64,000 bases of DNA from contig NZ_JABXWI010000015.1 in the NCBI RefSeq assembly GCF_014930365.1, positions 1 to 64,000 of the forward strand, given 5' to 3'. The notes below the pieces were generated by a model that saw only the letters and a program-made list of their open reading frames with translations, had not been told where the DNA came from and did not search any database. Made by a program: the position numbers and the translations under genes. This stretch comes from Streptomyces caniscabiei (GTDB lineage Bacteria; Actinomycetota; Actinomycetes; Streptomycetales; Streptomycetaceae). Shown here in pieces: positions 7,844-16,470 of this stretch; position 1 is the stretch's first letter, and the number at the start of each line of letters is the position of its first letter.

Positions 7844-9103
7844 ATGTCACTGCTCAGGGACCGCGATTTCCTGCTTCTCTTCGTCGGCCAGGCCGTCTCA
7901 CGCTTCGGCGACGGCCTGTACACCGCCGCGACCGCCTGGCTGGCCTGGACGCTGACGAAGGACCCGACGGCCGTCGCCGTGGTCAGCGTGGCCGCGTTCG
8001 CGCCCGCGTTCCTGGCCACGTTCGTGTCCGCCTCGTACGCCGACCGTTACGACCGCCGCAAGCTGATGATCGCCACCGATCTGGCCCGGGTCGCCGTGGT
8101 GGCGGTGGCCGCGGTGCTGCTGTCCCTCGGCCTGCTGAACCTGCCCCTGCTCGTGGTGACAACGGCGCTACTGGCCCTGATCGGCGCCCCGTTCGCCCCG
8201 GCCCGCAACGCCATCGTCACGCAGATCGTCCCGGCCGACCGTCTGCAACAGGCCAACGGGCTGCTGCAAGTCGCCTTCCGGGCCGCCTTCTTCGTCGGCC
8301 CGCTCATGCTCGCGCCGCTGCTGGCCCACGGCTCCATGCGGGCGGCGCTGGTGGTCAACGGACTGACCTTCCTCGGTTCGGCGGGCGCCGTGGCCGCCAT
8401 CCGCGTCACCCGCCCCGTCCTCGCCGCAGGCCAGGCGGGCCTATGGGCCGACCTCGCCGCCGGGCTCAAGGCCGTGCGGGCCGCTTCCGACGTGCTGGTG
8501 GTCATCGTGACCTTCGTGCTCGCCCTCGCCCTGACCAGTGGTTTCCTGACGGTGGGGCTGGTCGCCGTCGTGGGGCAGGGCGGCCGCTACGGGCTGTTGC
8601 TGGGCGTCGCCGGGGTCGCGGAAGTGGCGGGGGCGCTCCTGTTGGCCGGTCTGCGGATGCGCAGGCTCGCCCTGGCGGCGGTGCTGGCCTGGGCCCTGCT
8701 CGGCATCTTCCGTGCGCCGCTCGGGATCGTCACCTCCACTGCCGGGGCCACAGTGCTCCTGATCGCCACCGGGCTGGCCTCGGCCCTCACGGACATCCCG
8801 CTGATCGCGCTGGTGCAGCAGCGCATACCGAGTCACCATCTGGCGAAGGCGTTGGGTCTGTGGGAGGCCGGAGTGGCAGGAGCCCTGGCCGTTTCCCCCT
8901 TCGTGGCCTCGACCACCATCGCACTCACCGGAGTCCAGGACGCCTTCCTCCTCTCGGGCGCGGCCCTCGTCGTTCTGGCCATGAGTGCCGCGCTCACCCT
9001 GGCCCGCATGGACAGAGCACAGCGGCCCGGGCAGTCGCGCATCGGCGTTCCGGCTGGTTCCGAGGCCGAACAACCGGTGGTCGTGCCGGAGTCCGCCCGG
9101 TGA
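7844..9103 (+). CDS. MFS transporter (macrolide-efflux-like)
   Basis: The 419-residue product has about 12 hydrophobic segments and the MFS loop 2-3 motif ADRYDRRKLMIATD. The opening LLRDRDFLLLFVGQAVSRFGDG is typical of the MefA/enterobactin-exporter-like branch. It is predicted to be a proton-driven exporter in the cytoplasmic membrane; the substrate is unknown. The ATG at 7844 precedes the family's conserved opening; the longer open frame upstream overlaps the regulator gene and has no homology. It follows the ArsR-type gene by 52 bases and is probably cotranscribed and controlled by it, although that regulator is frameshifted. Confidence 0.8.
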   Translation: MSLLRDRDFLLLFVGQAVSRFGDGLYTAATAWLAWTLTKDPTAVAVVSVAAFAPAFLATFVSASYADRYDRRKLMIATDLARVAVVAVAAVLLSLGLLNLPLLVVTTALLALIGAPFAPARNAIVTQIVPADRLQQANGLLQVAFRAAFFVGPLMLAPLLAHGSMRAALVVNGLTFLGSAGAVAAIRVTRPVLAAGQAGLWADLAAGLKAVRAASDVLVVIVTFVLALALTSGFLTVGLVAVVGQGGRYGLLLGVAGVAEVAGALLLAGLRMRRLALAAVLAWALLGIFRAPLGIVTSTAGATVLLIATGLASALTDIPLIALVQQRIPSHHLAKALGLWEAGVAGALAVSPFVASTTIALTGVQDAFLLSGAALVVLAMSAALTLARMDRAQRPGQSRIGVPAGSEAEQPVVVPESAR

Positions 9104-9382
9104 CTGACCCCCTGCTGTCGTCCAGCCGGCCCCGATTCCGGACGGCCCGCCGTGAGTGAGGCTCGCCGCACCAGTCGTGAGCCGTTCGCGCTGAACCAGA
9201 CGTCCGCGCCGCCGCCCTTTCGGCCAGACACGCCTCCTGGGAGCCCGCCTGACCTTCCGCGATCGTCCGGGCGGCGAGACGGAAGCCGTGCTCGGACTAC
9301 CGACCGGCCTCCAGGGTGAAACCGCCGGCCCTTTCCGCGACGTCGAACTCCCGGTCTGGCCGCAGCGACTGTGCAGCGGGTC

Positions 9383-10042
9383 CTATCGTTCTCGCACCGT
9401 GCCGGACTCCCAGGCCCAGGCGGCGATCTCGACCCGGTTGCGGGCGTCGATCTTCTGCTGGATGTTGGCCAGGTGGGTCTTGACCGTGGACAGTGACACC
9501 ACGAGTTGCTCGCAGATCTCCTGGTTGGTGCGACCCACCGCGACGAGTCGGGCCACGTCGAGTTCGCGGTCGGTGAGCGGGCTGCCGGCGTCCGGGGCGG
9601 GCCGTGTGGCGGACAGTTCCCTCAGCAGCCGGACGGTGACGGCGGGGGAGACCAGGGCGTCGCCGCGTGCGGCGGCCCGGACCGCCTCGATCAGCAGGCT
9701 GGGCGGGGCGTCCTTGAGCAGGAAGCCGCACGCCCCGTTGCGCAGCGCCGTGTGGACGTAGTCGTCCTGGTCGAACGTGGTGATCACGACGACCCGCATC
9801 GGGTTGTGGACGCCGGGTCCGGCCAGCGCGCGGGTGACGTCCAGGCCGTCCAGTTTCGGCATCCGGATGTCGACCAGGCACACGTCGGGTCGCAGCCGGC
9901 GGGCGAGTTCCACGCAGGCGGCGCCGTCGGCGGCCTCGCCGACCACCTCGATGCCGGGCTGGGCGCCGAGGATCAGCCGGAAGCCCATGCGGACCAGTTC
10001 CTGGTCGTCCGCGATCAGTACGCGGATCACCGTGTCGTTCAC
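9383..10042 (-). CDS. NarL-type response regulator
   Basis: The 219-residue product has a receiver domain (ADDQELVRMGF near residue 11, phospho-acceptor D58 in VDIRMP, K at about 110 in FLLKDAPP) and a C-terminal LuxR helix-turn-helix (LTDRELDVARLVAVGRTNQE, then STVKTHLANIQQKI). It starts with GTG, overlapping the stop of the histidine kinase by four bases (GTGA), so the two form one operon. Its target is probably the divergent ABC transporter operon, since kinase/regulator pairs of this type usually control an adjacent exporter; that link is inferred. Confidence 0.9.
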   Translation of the reverse strand: MNDTVIRVLIADDQELVRMGFRLILGAQPGIEVVGEAADGAACVELARRLRPDVCLVDIRMPKLDGLDVTRALAGPGVHNPMRVVVITTFDQDDYVHTALRNGACGFLLKDAPPSLLIEAVRAAARGDALVSPAVTVRLLRELSATRPAPDAGSPLTDRELDVARLVAVGRTNQEICEQLVVSLSTVKTHLANIQQKIDARNRVEIAAWAWESGTVRER

Positions 10043-11235
10043 GCCGGTGATCCTGCCACGGCGGCCAGCATCGGGAAGTCGGCGGTCACCCGCCAGCCGC
10101 CGTCGTCGGTGGGGGCGGCGGTCAGCGCGCCCTCCACCGCTTCCACGCGTTCGCGCAGGCCGATCAGGCCGAAGCCGCCACGTCCGCCGACCGGGCCGGG
10201 GTGGCGTGTGGCCGGTGCCGTGTTGTGCACCTCGACCCGCAGCCGGGGCCCGTCCATGTCGACCCGTACGGCCACCACGGCGCCGTGCGCGTGGCGGCGC
10301 ACGTTGGTCAGGGCCTCCTGCACGATTCGGTGCACGGAGGTCTCCACCTCGGGGGCGAGACGCGCCCCGCGGGCCGCCGCGGCGACGTGCAGCCGGACGT
10401 CGGCTTCGTCTTCGGAGAACGCCGAGACCAGACGGGCGAGTTCCGCCCACACCTCGCCGGGCCGCACGCCCTCGTGGTCGTCCTCGCGCAGGACCCGCAC
10501 CAGGCGGCGCATCGAGTCCAGCGTCTCCGATCCGGACCGGGTGATGTTCTCCAGCAGCGGTCCGACCTGTTCCGGTGCGGTGTGCTGGAGTGCCAGCGCG
10601 GCGTTGGCCTGGACGATGATGCCGGTGACGTGGTGGGCGACGAAGTCGTGCAGGTCGTGGGCGAGTTCCAGGCGCTGGCGCTGGCGTACGGCGGCGATGT
10701 CGCGGGCCCGTTGCTCCTTCAGCAGCCGTGCGCGCAGGCCCCAGGCGAGAGCTGTGCCGGCGCCCAGCGTCATCAGCAGGCTCCAGTTGACGGCGGTCTG
10801 GCTGTCGGTCTGGATGTCCCTCGGCAGCCAGCGCAGCGGGATCGCGATGGCCGCCACGGCCAGTGCGGCCGACACGGCTGCCGCGGTCCTCGGGCGCGGC
10901 ACATCCCCCACCGCACGGGAAAGCAGCACCAGCAGAGCGACGCCCTCAAGCAGCCCCCAGGTACCGGCACCGTCCGGGCCCGCGACTGTGCCAATCCCGA
11001 TAGTGAGGGCCAGCGAGCCGCCGGCGACGAGTACGGCACGTACCTGCGTCTTGGGCCCACGGCCGGGCCACAACAGCGCCGTGCAGGCAAGCGGGCCGGA
11101 CACGATCGGCAGCCAGCTCGTCCAGCGGTAGTCGGGTTCCCGACCGGCGAACACGTCGAGCAGTCCCAGCAGGCTGAGCAGGATCCAGCCGGCGGCGATC
11201 AGCGCCCGGCGGAGCGGCGAAGTCTCGGTGTACAC
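10039..11235 (-). CDS. NarL-family sensor histidine kinase (HisKA_3)
   Basis: The 398-residue product has an N-terminal membrane region with about five helices (to residue 165), a coiled linker (LLKEQRARDIAAVRQRQRLE), the HisKA_3 phosphorylation motif AHDLHDFVAHHV with the phospho-His at H196, and an ATPase domain (VQEALTNVRRHAHG, then GRGGFGLIGLRERV). There is no large extracellular domain, as in intramembrane-sensing kinases that watch an ABC transporter or cell-envelope stress. It is divergent from the ABC operon at 11398 across about 160 bases. Confidence 0.9.
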   Translation of the reverse strand: MYTETSPLRRALIAAGWILLSLLGLLDVFAGREPDYRWTSWLPIVSGPLACTALLWPGRGPKTQVRAVLVAGGSLALTIGIGTVAGPDGAGTWGLLEGVALLVLLSRAVGDVPRPRTAAAVSAALAVAAIAIPLRWLPRDIQTDSQTAVNWSLLMTLGAGTALAWGLRARLLKEQRARDIAAVRQRQRLELAHDLHDFVAHHVTGIIVQANAALALQHTAPEQVGPLLENITRSGSETLDSMRRLVRVLREDDHEGVRPGEVWAELARLVSAFSEDEADVRLHVAAAARGARLAPEVETSVHRIVQEALTNVRRHAHGAVVAVRVDMDGPRLRVEVHNTAPATRHPGPVGGRGGFGLIGLRERVEAVEGALTAAPTDDGGWRVTADFPMLAAVAGSPA

Positions 11236-11397
11236 GCTCGGCAGAATACGGAAGAGGCGATTCCCCGCGGACTCGGCCGAATGGCCGATGTCCGGCCCTC
11301 ACAACCGGCCGTCCGGCCGAGCCCGCCGGGTGGCGTACGCCCAGATCGTGGACGGCATGCATCCGATGATCACCGTTTCCTCCGGGGAGTCCGCCCG

Positions 11398-12138
11398 ATG
11401 AACACTGCTTCCGCCGTCCTGACCGGCACCGGCCTGTTCAAGTCCTACGGCATGGCCCGTGCCCTGGCCGGCGTCGACGTCGACGTGACGGCCGGGGAGT
11501 CGCTGGCCGTCATGGGCCCGTCCGGCTCCGGCAAGTCCACCCTGCTGCACTGCCTGGCCGGGATCGAGCGGCCCGATTCCGGCGAGGTGCTGCTCGACGG
11601 CAAGCGCGTCGACCAGCTCCGTGAGCCGGCCCGCAGCGAGCTGCGCCGCACCGCGTTCGGCTTCGTCTTCCAGTCCGGCCAGCTGCTGCCGGAACTGCCC
11701 GCCGACGAGAACGTCGCCCTGCCGCTGATGCTCGGCGGCACGCCACGCCGGGCGGCCGTCGAGCAGGCCCGGCAGTGGTTCGGCCCCCTGGGACTGCAGG
11801 GTCTGGAGGGCCGGCGGCCCGGGCAGCTGTCCGGGGGCCAGGCACAGCGGGTGGCCATCGCCCGGGCTCTGGTCGGCAAGCCGAAGGTGATCTTCGCCGA
11901 CGAGCCGACCGGCGCGTTGGACCAGGCCACCGGCATGGAGGTCATCGACCTGCTGACGGACGTCAGCCGCCGCCAGGGCGCCGCCCTGGTCCTGGTCACC
12001 CACGACGCGAACGTGGCCCGCTGGTGCGACCGCACGGTGCAGGTGCGTGACGGCCGGCTGGCCGAGGCTCACACCGGGACGGAGGCCGGGGCAGGGACGG
12101 GCACCGGGGCCGAGGCGAACGCGGGGTACCGGCGATGA
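11398..12138 (+). CDS. ABC transporter ATP-binding protein (MacB/LolD-like)
   Basis: The 246-residue product has Walker A GPSGSGKST (40-48), a Q-loop in FVFQSGQLLPELPADENV, signature LSGGQAQRVAIARAL, Walker B KVIFADEPTGALD and the H-loop VTHDANVA. These are the features of the MacB/LolD/BceA class that pairs with FtsX-like permeases. The tail after residue 225 is Gly/Ala/Thr-rich. The ATG at 11398 follows GGGGAG. Its stop overlaps the permease start (ATGA). Together they probably export or detach a peptide or lipid-active compound under control of the adjacent two-component system. Confidence 0.9.
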   Translation: MNTASAVLTGTGLFKSYGMARALAGVDVDVTAGESLAVMGPSGSGKSTLLHCLAGIERPDSGEVLLDGKRVDQLREPARSELRRTAFGFVFQSGQLLPELPADENVALPLMLGGTPRRAAVEQARQWFGPLGLQGLEGRRPGQLSGGQAQRVAIARALVGKPKVIFADEPTGALDQATGMEVIDLLTDVSRRQGAALVLVTHDANVARWCDRTVQVRDGRLAEAHTGTEAGAGTGTGAEANAGYRR

Positions 12139-14144
12139 GGACACTGGACCGCACCACCTGGGCACTGACCTGGCGGCTCACGCGGGCCGGCGGCCGCACC
12201 GGCCTGCTCGCCACCGGGCTCGCGGTCGCGGCGGCGGCCGTGTCCACCGCCCTGCTCCTGCTGAGCGTCGCGATGAACCTGGGCTTCCAGCACCGCGCGG
12301 ACCGCACCGACTGGCGCAACCCCGTGGAATCCTCCCGCCCCGTGGCGGTCGAGGCGGTCGGGACCACCTTCACCGGGAGCGAGCCCGTCACGGTCGTGGA
12401 CGTCGCGCGACTGCCCGGCCGCGCCGCTCCCGCCCCGCCCGGCCTCGGCCGCTTCCCCGCGCCCGGCGAACTGTGGGTCTCCCCGGCGCTCGGCGCCCTG
12501 CTCGACCGGCTGCCCGCCGACCGCCATCCGGTGCCCGGCACGCCCACCGGAACCCTGGGCCGCGCGGCACTGGCCCACCCCGGCGAACTCGTCGCGGTGA
12601 TCGGACACCGCCCCGGCGACCCGGCGGTCACCGCCGACCGCGCGCCCGACCCGCGCCGGGCCGGCGACATCGTCTCCCCCACCCGCGTCGCCTCCTTCAC
12701 CGGCGCGCCGCTGACGGACGGCACGGGCACGGCGTACGAGGCCCTGGCCCGGGTCGCCACGATCCTCGTCATCGTTCCGCTGCTGGTGCTCGCGGCCTCC
12801 GCCGCACGCCTGTCGGTCTCCCGCCGCGACCAGCGCCTCGCCGCGCTGCGCCTGATCGGTGCCACGCCGGGCCGTGTCGCCGGAATGACGGCCGCCGAGG
12901 CACTGCTCACCGGGGCGGCCGGGGCACTGCTCGGCGCCGTGGGGTACGCGGTGCTGCTGCCGCCGGCGGCGAGTCTGCCGCTCGCGGGAGGCGCCTGGTA
13001 CCCGGCCGACCTGTGGATCGGCGCGCTGCCACTGCTGGCGGTCATGGCCGGGGTGGTCGCGCTGGTCGTGGTCAGCGCGCTCGCCGGACTCCGTCAGGTG
13101 GTCGTCGGCCCGCTGGGCGTGGCACGCCGCTCCCGCAGCCGGGGCGCGAGCGTCGTGCGGGCGGTGGTCTTCGTGGCCGTCGTCGCCGTATACGGCTGGA
13201 TCAGCAAGGAATACGGCAGCGACGACTCCCTCGCGCTGTACGCGTTCGCCGCGGTCTTCCTGGCGCTGGCCGTGATCGGGCCGTGGGTGGTCCGGTTGCT
13301 CGGCAGGATCGTCACCGCCCTGGCCGAGCGGCCGGCGACACTGCTGGCCGGGCGCCGGCTGCTGGACGATCCCAAAGCAGCCTGGCGGATCGTCTCCGGA
13401 CTCACCCTGGCCGGTTTCGTCGCCGGGTTCTTCGCCCTGCTCACCCTGGACGCCGCTCCCCCGTGGGGAGGACGGCCCGACCAGCTCGCCATCGCGGCTC
13501 CGGTCCACAAGGTGGCGCAGGTGCGGAAACAGGCCGAACAGCGTCTGCGGGACGCAGGGGTGAGCGCCGTGGTGGGCGTGGACGACGGCTTCGTGGCCAC
13601 GGCTCCCTACGACAGCCGTCAGGTCACCGCCACCGTCTCCGGCGGCCCGGTCGAACTGGACCGTGCCCGCACCGCGCTGACCGGCCTGATGCCGGACCAG
13701 TACCCGCTCACCACCATCGACGTGAACTGGTCCGAGACGCAGTTCACCCAGGACTTCACGACCCTCACCCGGGTGGTGCTCGTGGTGACCTTCACGGTCG
13801 CCATCACCTCGGCCGGGATCACCGCGGCCGCCGCCGTCCTGGATCGCCGCCGCACCTACGCCCTGCTGCACCTGGCCGGAACCCCGCTGCGCGTCCTGGA
13901 CGCCGCCCGCAACCGCGAGACACTCATCCCGGTCACCGTGCTGGCGGGCGGGGCCGTCGCGGCCGGGCTGCTGTGCGGGGGCTCGATGATGCTGGCCGGC
14001 GGCGACTCGTCGTTCGACGCACGTGGCCTGACCGTTCTCGCGGTGTGCTGCGCCGCCGGGGTCGGCGGGATTCTCGCGGCCGGCGGCCTGAGCCGCCCCC
14101 TGCTGCGCTCGGTCACCCGGCAGGCGGGCGCGCGCGGGGAGTAA
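12135..14144 (+). CDS. FtsX-like ABC transporter permease
   Basis: The 669-residue product has an N-terminal membrane helix (about 18-48), an extracellular segment to about 200, then helices in groups, including two FtsX-like blocks: one after residue 205 (SVSRRDQRLAALRLIGATPG) and one after residue 555 (VLDRRRTYALLHLAGTPLRV). Duplicated FtsX blocks with a MacB-like ATPase are typical of single-permease exporters. The start overlaps the stop of the ATPase gene (ATGA), and a hairpin follows its stop. Substrate unknown; antimicrobial peptide resistance is a reasonable guess. Confidence 0.88.
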   Translation: MRTLDRTTWALTWRLTRAGGRTGLLATGLAVAAAAVSTALLLLSVAMNLGFQHRADRTDWRNPVESSRPVAVEAVGTTFTGSEPVTVVDVARLPGRAAPAPPGLGRFPAPGELWVSPALGALLDRLPADRHPVPGTPTGTLGRAALAHPGELVAVIGHRPGDPAVTADRAPDPRRAGDIVSPTRVASFTGAPLTDGTGTAYEALARVATILVIVPLLVLAASAARLSVSRRDQRLAALRLIGATPGRVAGMTAAEALLTGAAGALLGAVGYAVLLPPAASLPLAGGAWYPADLWIGALPLLAVMAGVVALVVVSALAGLRQVVVGPLGVARRSRSRGASVVRAVVFVAVVAVYGWISKEYGSDDSLALYAFAAVFLALAVIGPWVVRLLGRIVTALAERPATLLAGRRLLDDPKAAWRIVSGLTLAGFVAGFFALLTLDAAPPWGGRPDQLAIAAPVHKVAQVRKQAEQRLRDAGVSAVVGVDDGFVATAPYDSRQVTATVSGGPVELDRARTALTGLMPDQYPLTTIDVNWSETQFTQDFTTLTRVVLVVTFTVAITSAGITAAAAVLDRRRTYALLHLAGTPLRVLDAARNRETLIPVTVLAGGAVAAGLLCGGSMMLAGGDSSFDARGLTVLAVCCAAGVGGILAAGGLSRPLLRSVTRQAGARGE

Positions 14145-14148
14145 TGCC

Positions 14149-14176
14149 GTGGGTGCCGGCCCGGCCCGGCACCCAC
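14149..14176 (+). terminator. Hairpin after the ABC permease gene
   Basis: GTGGGTGCCGG at 14149-14159 pairs with CCGGCACCCAC at 14166-14176 around a six-base loop, five bases after the permease stop. There is no T run, as is common for Streptomyces terminators. Confidence 0.6.
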
Positions 14177-14407
14177 GCTGCCCGTGGTCGGCCGGGGGCG
14201 AGCTCTGCCGGTCTCCCGCCCGCCCCGGCCGTAGGCGTAGCCGACGACCTGCCGACGGAGTCTCTCATCGACGGCCCTGTCTCCATGCGGTGGTAACGAG
14301 AGTCGTGAGGGTCGTTGACACTCGCGTGAAGGATGTCAACGAGCTGGTGCGGACGGTGTTTCGGGGCGGGTGCACGGATCTCACCTGCAGCCGCACACCC
14401 ACTGGTC

Positions 14408-14503
14408 CTCAAGGAGAACCTCGACGGATTGGGATCCCTGTTCGACGAAGACGCCATGTTCATACCGGGAGCGGGACAGGAACCGGTCTGTCGCACGCGG
14501 TGA
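14408..14503 (+). pseudogene. Fragment of an NTF2-like gene (related to the copies at 15216 and 15958)
   Basis: The frame reads LKENLDGLGSLFDEDAMF, then PGAGQEPV, nearly the same as residues 15-42 of the two intact NTF2-like genes downstream (LDGLGSLFDEDAMFVPGPGQEP). It has no start and ends quickly at a stop (14501-14503). It lies on the opposite strand from the intact copies, so it arose by inversion or separate transfer rather than as part of the tandem duplication. Confidence 0.7.
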
Positions 14504-14706
14504 TCGCTCCGCGGCTCTTCCTGGAGAACCTGCTTCTGCCGCCGATCTCGGACAACGCCGACGTCGCCGCTGCCCTGTTCGATCGCCCCGACATCACCGG
14601 CACGATCGCCGTGGGACAGCACCCGGGGATCACGAGTCCCGACCTCGCCCAGGCCATCACCGACCACCTCGGCCGACGCGTGTCCTACGAACCTCTCGCC
14701 CGAGGC
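14488..14706 (+). pseudogene. Fragment of an NmrA-like NAD(P)-binding protein
   Basis: The frame reads VIAPRLFLENLLLPPISDNA, then DVAAALFDRPDITGTIAVGQ and DHLGRRVSYEPLA, the pattern of the middle and C-terminal part of NmrA/SDR-a5 proteins. The stretch that should lie between FLENLLLPP and DVAAALF is mostly missing, so about 40-50 residues are deleted internally. There is no start and no Rossmann glycine motif. It overlaps the preceding fragment in another frame. Confidence 0.55.
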
Positions 14707-14732
14707 GTTCGGCCACTGCTCGTCCCCCGCCC

Positions 14733-15104
14733 CGTCCCTTCGGCCCCGAACGCGTACAGGCCCACCTGGCCGAGGACTTCCACGACCACAACCGCCCCGC
14801 AGGCTTCGGCGACGAAGCCAGCGACCGCGACGTCCTTGTCATGCTGCTGACCGCACTGGCCACGGCATCTCCCGACGGCCGGCCCATCATCGAACGACTC
14901 ATCCCCGTCGGCACCGACGAAGCACTGCTGTACCGGCGGTTCACCGGCACAGCCTTCCTCGGCGCCGTGACAGCCGGTGCCCGCGTGGACTTCGCCGGCA
15001 CCGGCCTGTTCACCGCCGGCAGCGGAGCTTTCACCGTGCAACGCCACGTCGAAGACCTGCTCACCCTCACCAGCCGACTGCGCCCGGACCACGCCGGATC
15101 ATGA
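14733..15104 (+). pseudogene. NTF2/SnoaL-like C-terminal fragment
   Basis: The open frame contains VQAHLAEDFHDHNRPAG and later RRFTGTAFLGAVTAGARVDF and GTGLFTAGSGAF, the spaced pattern of SnoaL-like ester cyclases (a D-F-x-x-H-N motif, then the strand pair that closes the cone). No start codon with ribosome site is visible, and the frame is entered from unrelated DNA. It ends at TGA 15102-15104. It might be expressed as a short protein, but decayed neighbours make a pseudogene more likely. Confidence 0.5.
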
Positions 15105-15129
15105 CTGTGGCATCGACGCCGGACAGCAA

Positions 15130-15166
15130 GCGGGGGCCGCATCGAGAATGTCGATACGGCCCCCGC
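15130..15166 (-). terminator. Hairpin terminator of the first NTF2-like gene
   Basis: GCGGGGGCCG at 15130-15139 pairs with CGGCCCCCGC at 15157-15166; the inner ATCGA/TCGAT can extend the stem. It lies about 50 bases beyond the stop of the minus-strand gene and an almost identical hairpin follows its duplicate. Confidence 0.75.
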
Positions 15167-15215
15167 TGCCGTGACGAGGTTCCGTCGCCCGACGGTGATG
15201 CCGGGATGACGAGAA

Positions 15216-15566
15216 TCAGACGCCGTAGGGGTTTTCGATGATGTAGACCCAGTCCCCCTCGCTCGTCCTCTTCATCACCTCGACCGACTTTCCTTCCAGG
15301 GTGCCGTCCTCGCCCGTGATCCGCCAGGGCACCTGGACCATCGCCAGGTCGCCGTTCTGATGGACCGACGCGGCCCCCATCTCAAAGGTGCCGGGCGCGG
15401 CGAGGTAGGGCTTCAGCGCTTCCTTGATGCCTTCTCTGCCGTAGACGGGCTCCTGTCCCGGTCCCGGTACGAACATGGCGTCTTCGTCGAACAGGGAACC
15501 CAGTCCGTCGAGGTCCTGGTCCTTGAGGTACTGGGCGAAGCGCTCGTGTACGACTTCCGGTGTCAT
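15216..15566 (-). CDS. NTF2-like (SnoaL/DUF4440-type) protein, copy A
   Basis: The 116-residue product reads as an NTF2-like cone: an N-terminal helix (HERFAQYLKDQDLDGLGSLF), EDAMFVPGPGQEPVYGREGI, and the strands MVQVPWRITGEDG and VEVMKRTSEGDWVYII. Members of this family are small-molecule enzymes or binding proteins; substrate unknown. The leader on the minus strand is A/G-rich and contains GGAAAG before ATG. It shares nearly its whole length with the gene at 15958; differences cluster in residues about 65-95. Confidence 0.85.
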   Translation of the reverse strand: MTPEVVHERFAQYLKDQDLDGLGSLFDEDAMFVPGPGQEPVYGREGIKEALKPYLAAPGTFEMGAASVHQNGDLAMVQVPWRITGEDGTLEGKSVEVMKRTSEGDWVYIIENPYGV

Positions 15567-15613
15567 GTTCTTTCCTTTTCTTTTCGTTTCTTCGTTGCGG
15601 ACGGACGGGTCGG

Positions 15614-15799
15614 CTACAGGCGGATCTGCGTGAGTCGTTGACCGGTGGTGCGCGGCGTCAGCCGCAGAAATTGCCGGGCGCTGTCGTGCGCGCTGATGAT
15701 CTTGTCCGGCACGGTGGCGAGGCCCTCGCGCAGTGCGGTGACCGCAGCCGCTCCCGCGTCTGCGGCGGCGTGGAAGGGGCGGGCCGGTATGCCGGCGGC
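15614..15799 (-). pseudogene. C-terminal fragment of an unrecognised protein
   Basis: On the minus strand a frame reads GIPARPFHAAADAGAAAVTA, then DKIISAHDSARQFLRLTP and ends TTGQRLTQIRL with a TAG at 15614-15616. The composition looks coding, but there is no start: the frame begins inside duplicated DNA. The second repeat unit carries only the last residues of the same end (TTGQRLTRIRL, stop at 16356). I do not recognise the family. Confidence 0.4.
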
Positions 15800-15871
15800 G
15801 GCACCGGGTGAGGTGTCAGCGGGTGTGCGGGTCGGGCAGGGTGACGGGCCGACCCGGGGTGGGCCAGTGCA

Positions 15872-15908
15872 GCGGGGGCCGCATCGAGGACGCCGATACG
15901 GCCCCCGC
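15872..15908 (-). terminator. Hairpin terminator of the second NTF2-like gene
   Basis: GCGGGGGCCG at 15872-15881 pairs with CGGCCCCCGC at 15899-15908. It is the duplicated counterpart of the hairpin at 15130-15166 and lies about 50 bases past the stop of the gene at 15958. Confidence 0.75.
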
Positions 15909-15957
15909 TGCCGTGACGGGGTTCCGTCGCCCGACGGTGATGCCGGGATGAGGCGAA

Positions 15958-16308
15958 TCAGACGCCGTAGGGGTTGTCGATGATGTAGACCCAGTCCCCC
16001 TCGCTCGTCCTCTTCATCACCTCGACCGCCTTGCCTTCCACGATGCCGCTCTCGCTCGTGATCCGCCAGGATGGCTGGACCATCGCCAGGTCGCCGTTCT
16101 GATGGACCGACGTGGCGAGCACCTCCATGGTGCTGGGCGCGGCGAGGTAGGGCTTCAGCGCTTCCTTGATGCTTTCCCTGCCGTAGACCGGCTCCTGTCC
16201 CGGTCCCGGTACGAACATGGCGTCTTCGTCGAACAGGGAACCCAGTCCGTCGAGGTCCCGGTCCTTGAGGTACTGGGCGAAGCGCTCGTGCACGGCTTCC
16301 GGCTTCAT
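15958..16308 (-). CDS. NTF2-like (SnoaL/DUF4440-type) protein, copy B
   Basis: The 116-residue product is a close copy of the one at 15216 (MKPEAVHERFAQYLKDRDLD against MTPEVVHERFAQYLKDQDLD). Substitutions concentrate in the segment after residue 60 (MEVLATSVHQNGDLAMVQPS), the part that lines the cavity in this fold, so the two copies might have diverged in ligand. Leader and ribosome site (GGAAAG) are the same as in copy A. It lies downstream of the metallo-hydrolase on the same strand, separated by decayed sequence. Confidence 0.85.
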   Translation of the reverse strand: MKPEAVHERFAQYLKDRDLDGLGSLFDEDAMFVPGPGQEPVYGRESIKEALKPYLAAPSTMEVLATSVHQNGDLAMVQPSWRITSESGIVEGKAVEVMKRTSEGDWVYIIDNPYGV

Positions 16309-16470
16309 GTTCTTTCCTTTTCTTTTCTTTTCGTTTCTTCGTTACGGACGGGCGGGTCGGCTACAGGCGGATCCGCGTGAGTCGTTGACCGGTGGTGCGC
16401 GGCGTCAGCCCCACAAGCTGCGGCCCAGAAGGAGCGGGCCGGTGCGCCGGCGGCGGCCCTGGGTGAGGTG

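Larger units (their letters stand above)
15130..16412. repeat. Tandem duplication, about 540-bp units with 742-bp period
   Basis: The segment 15130-15670 (terminator, NTF2-like gene, A/G-rich leader and the end of another gene) recurs at 15872-16412 with high identity. The DNA between the copies (15809-15871) matches the 3' end of the downstream metallo-beta-lactamase gene (16464-16530). The simplest reading is that the ancestral unit ran from the NTF2-like gene into the end of the hydrolase gene and was duplicated in tandem. Confidence 0.8.
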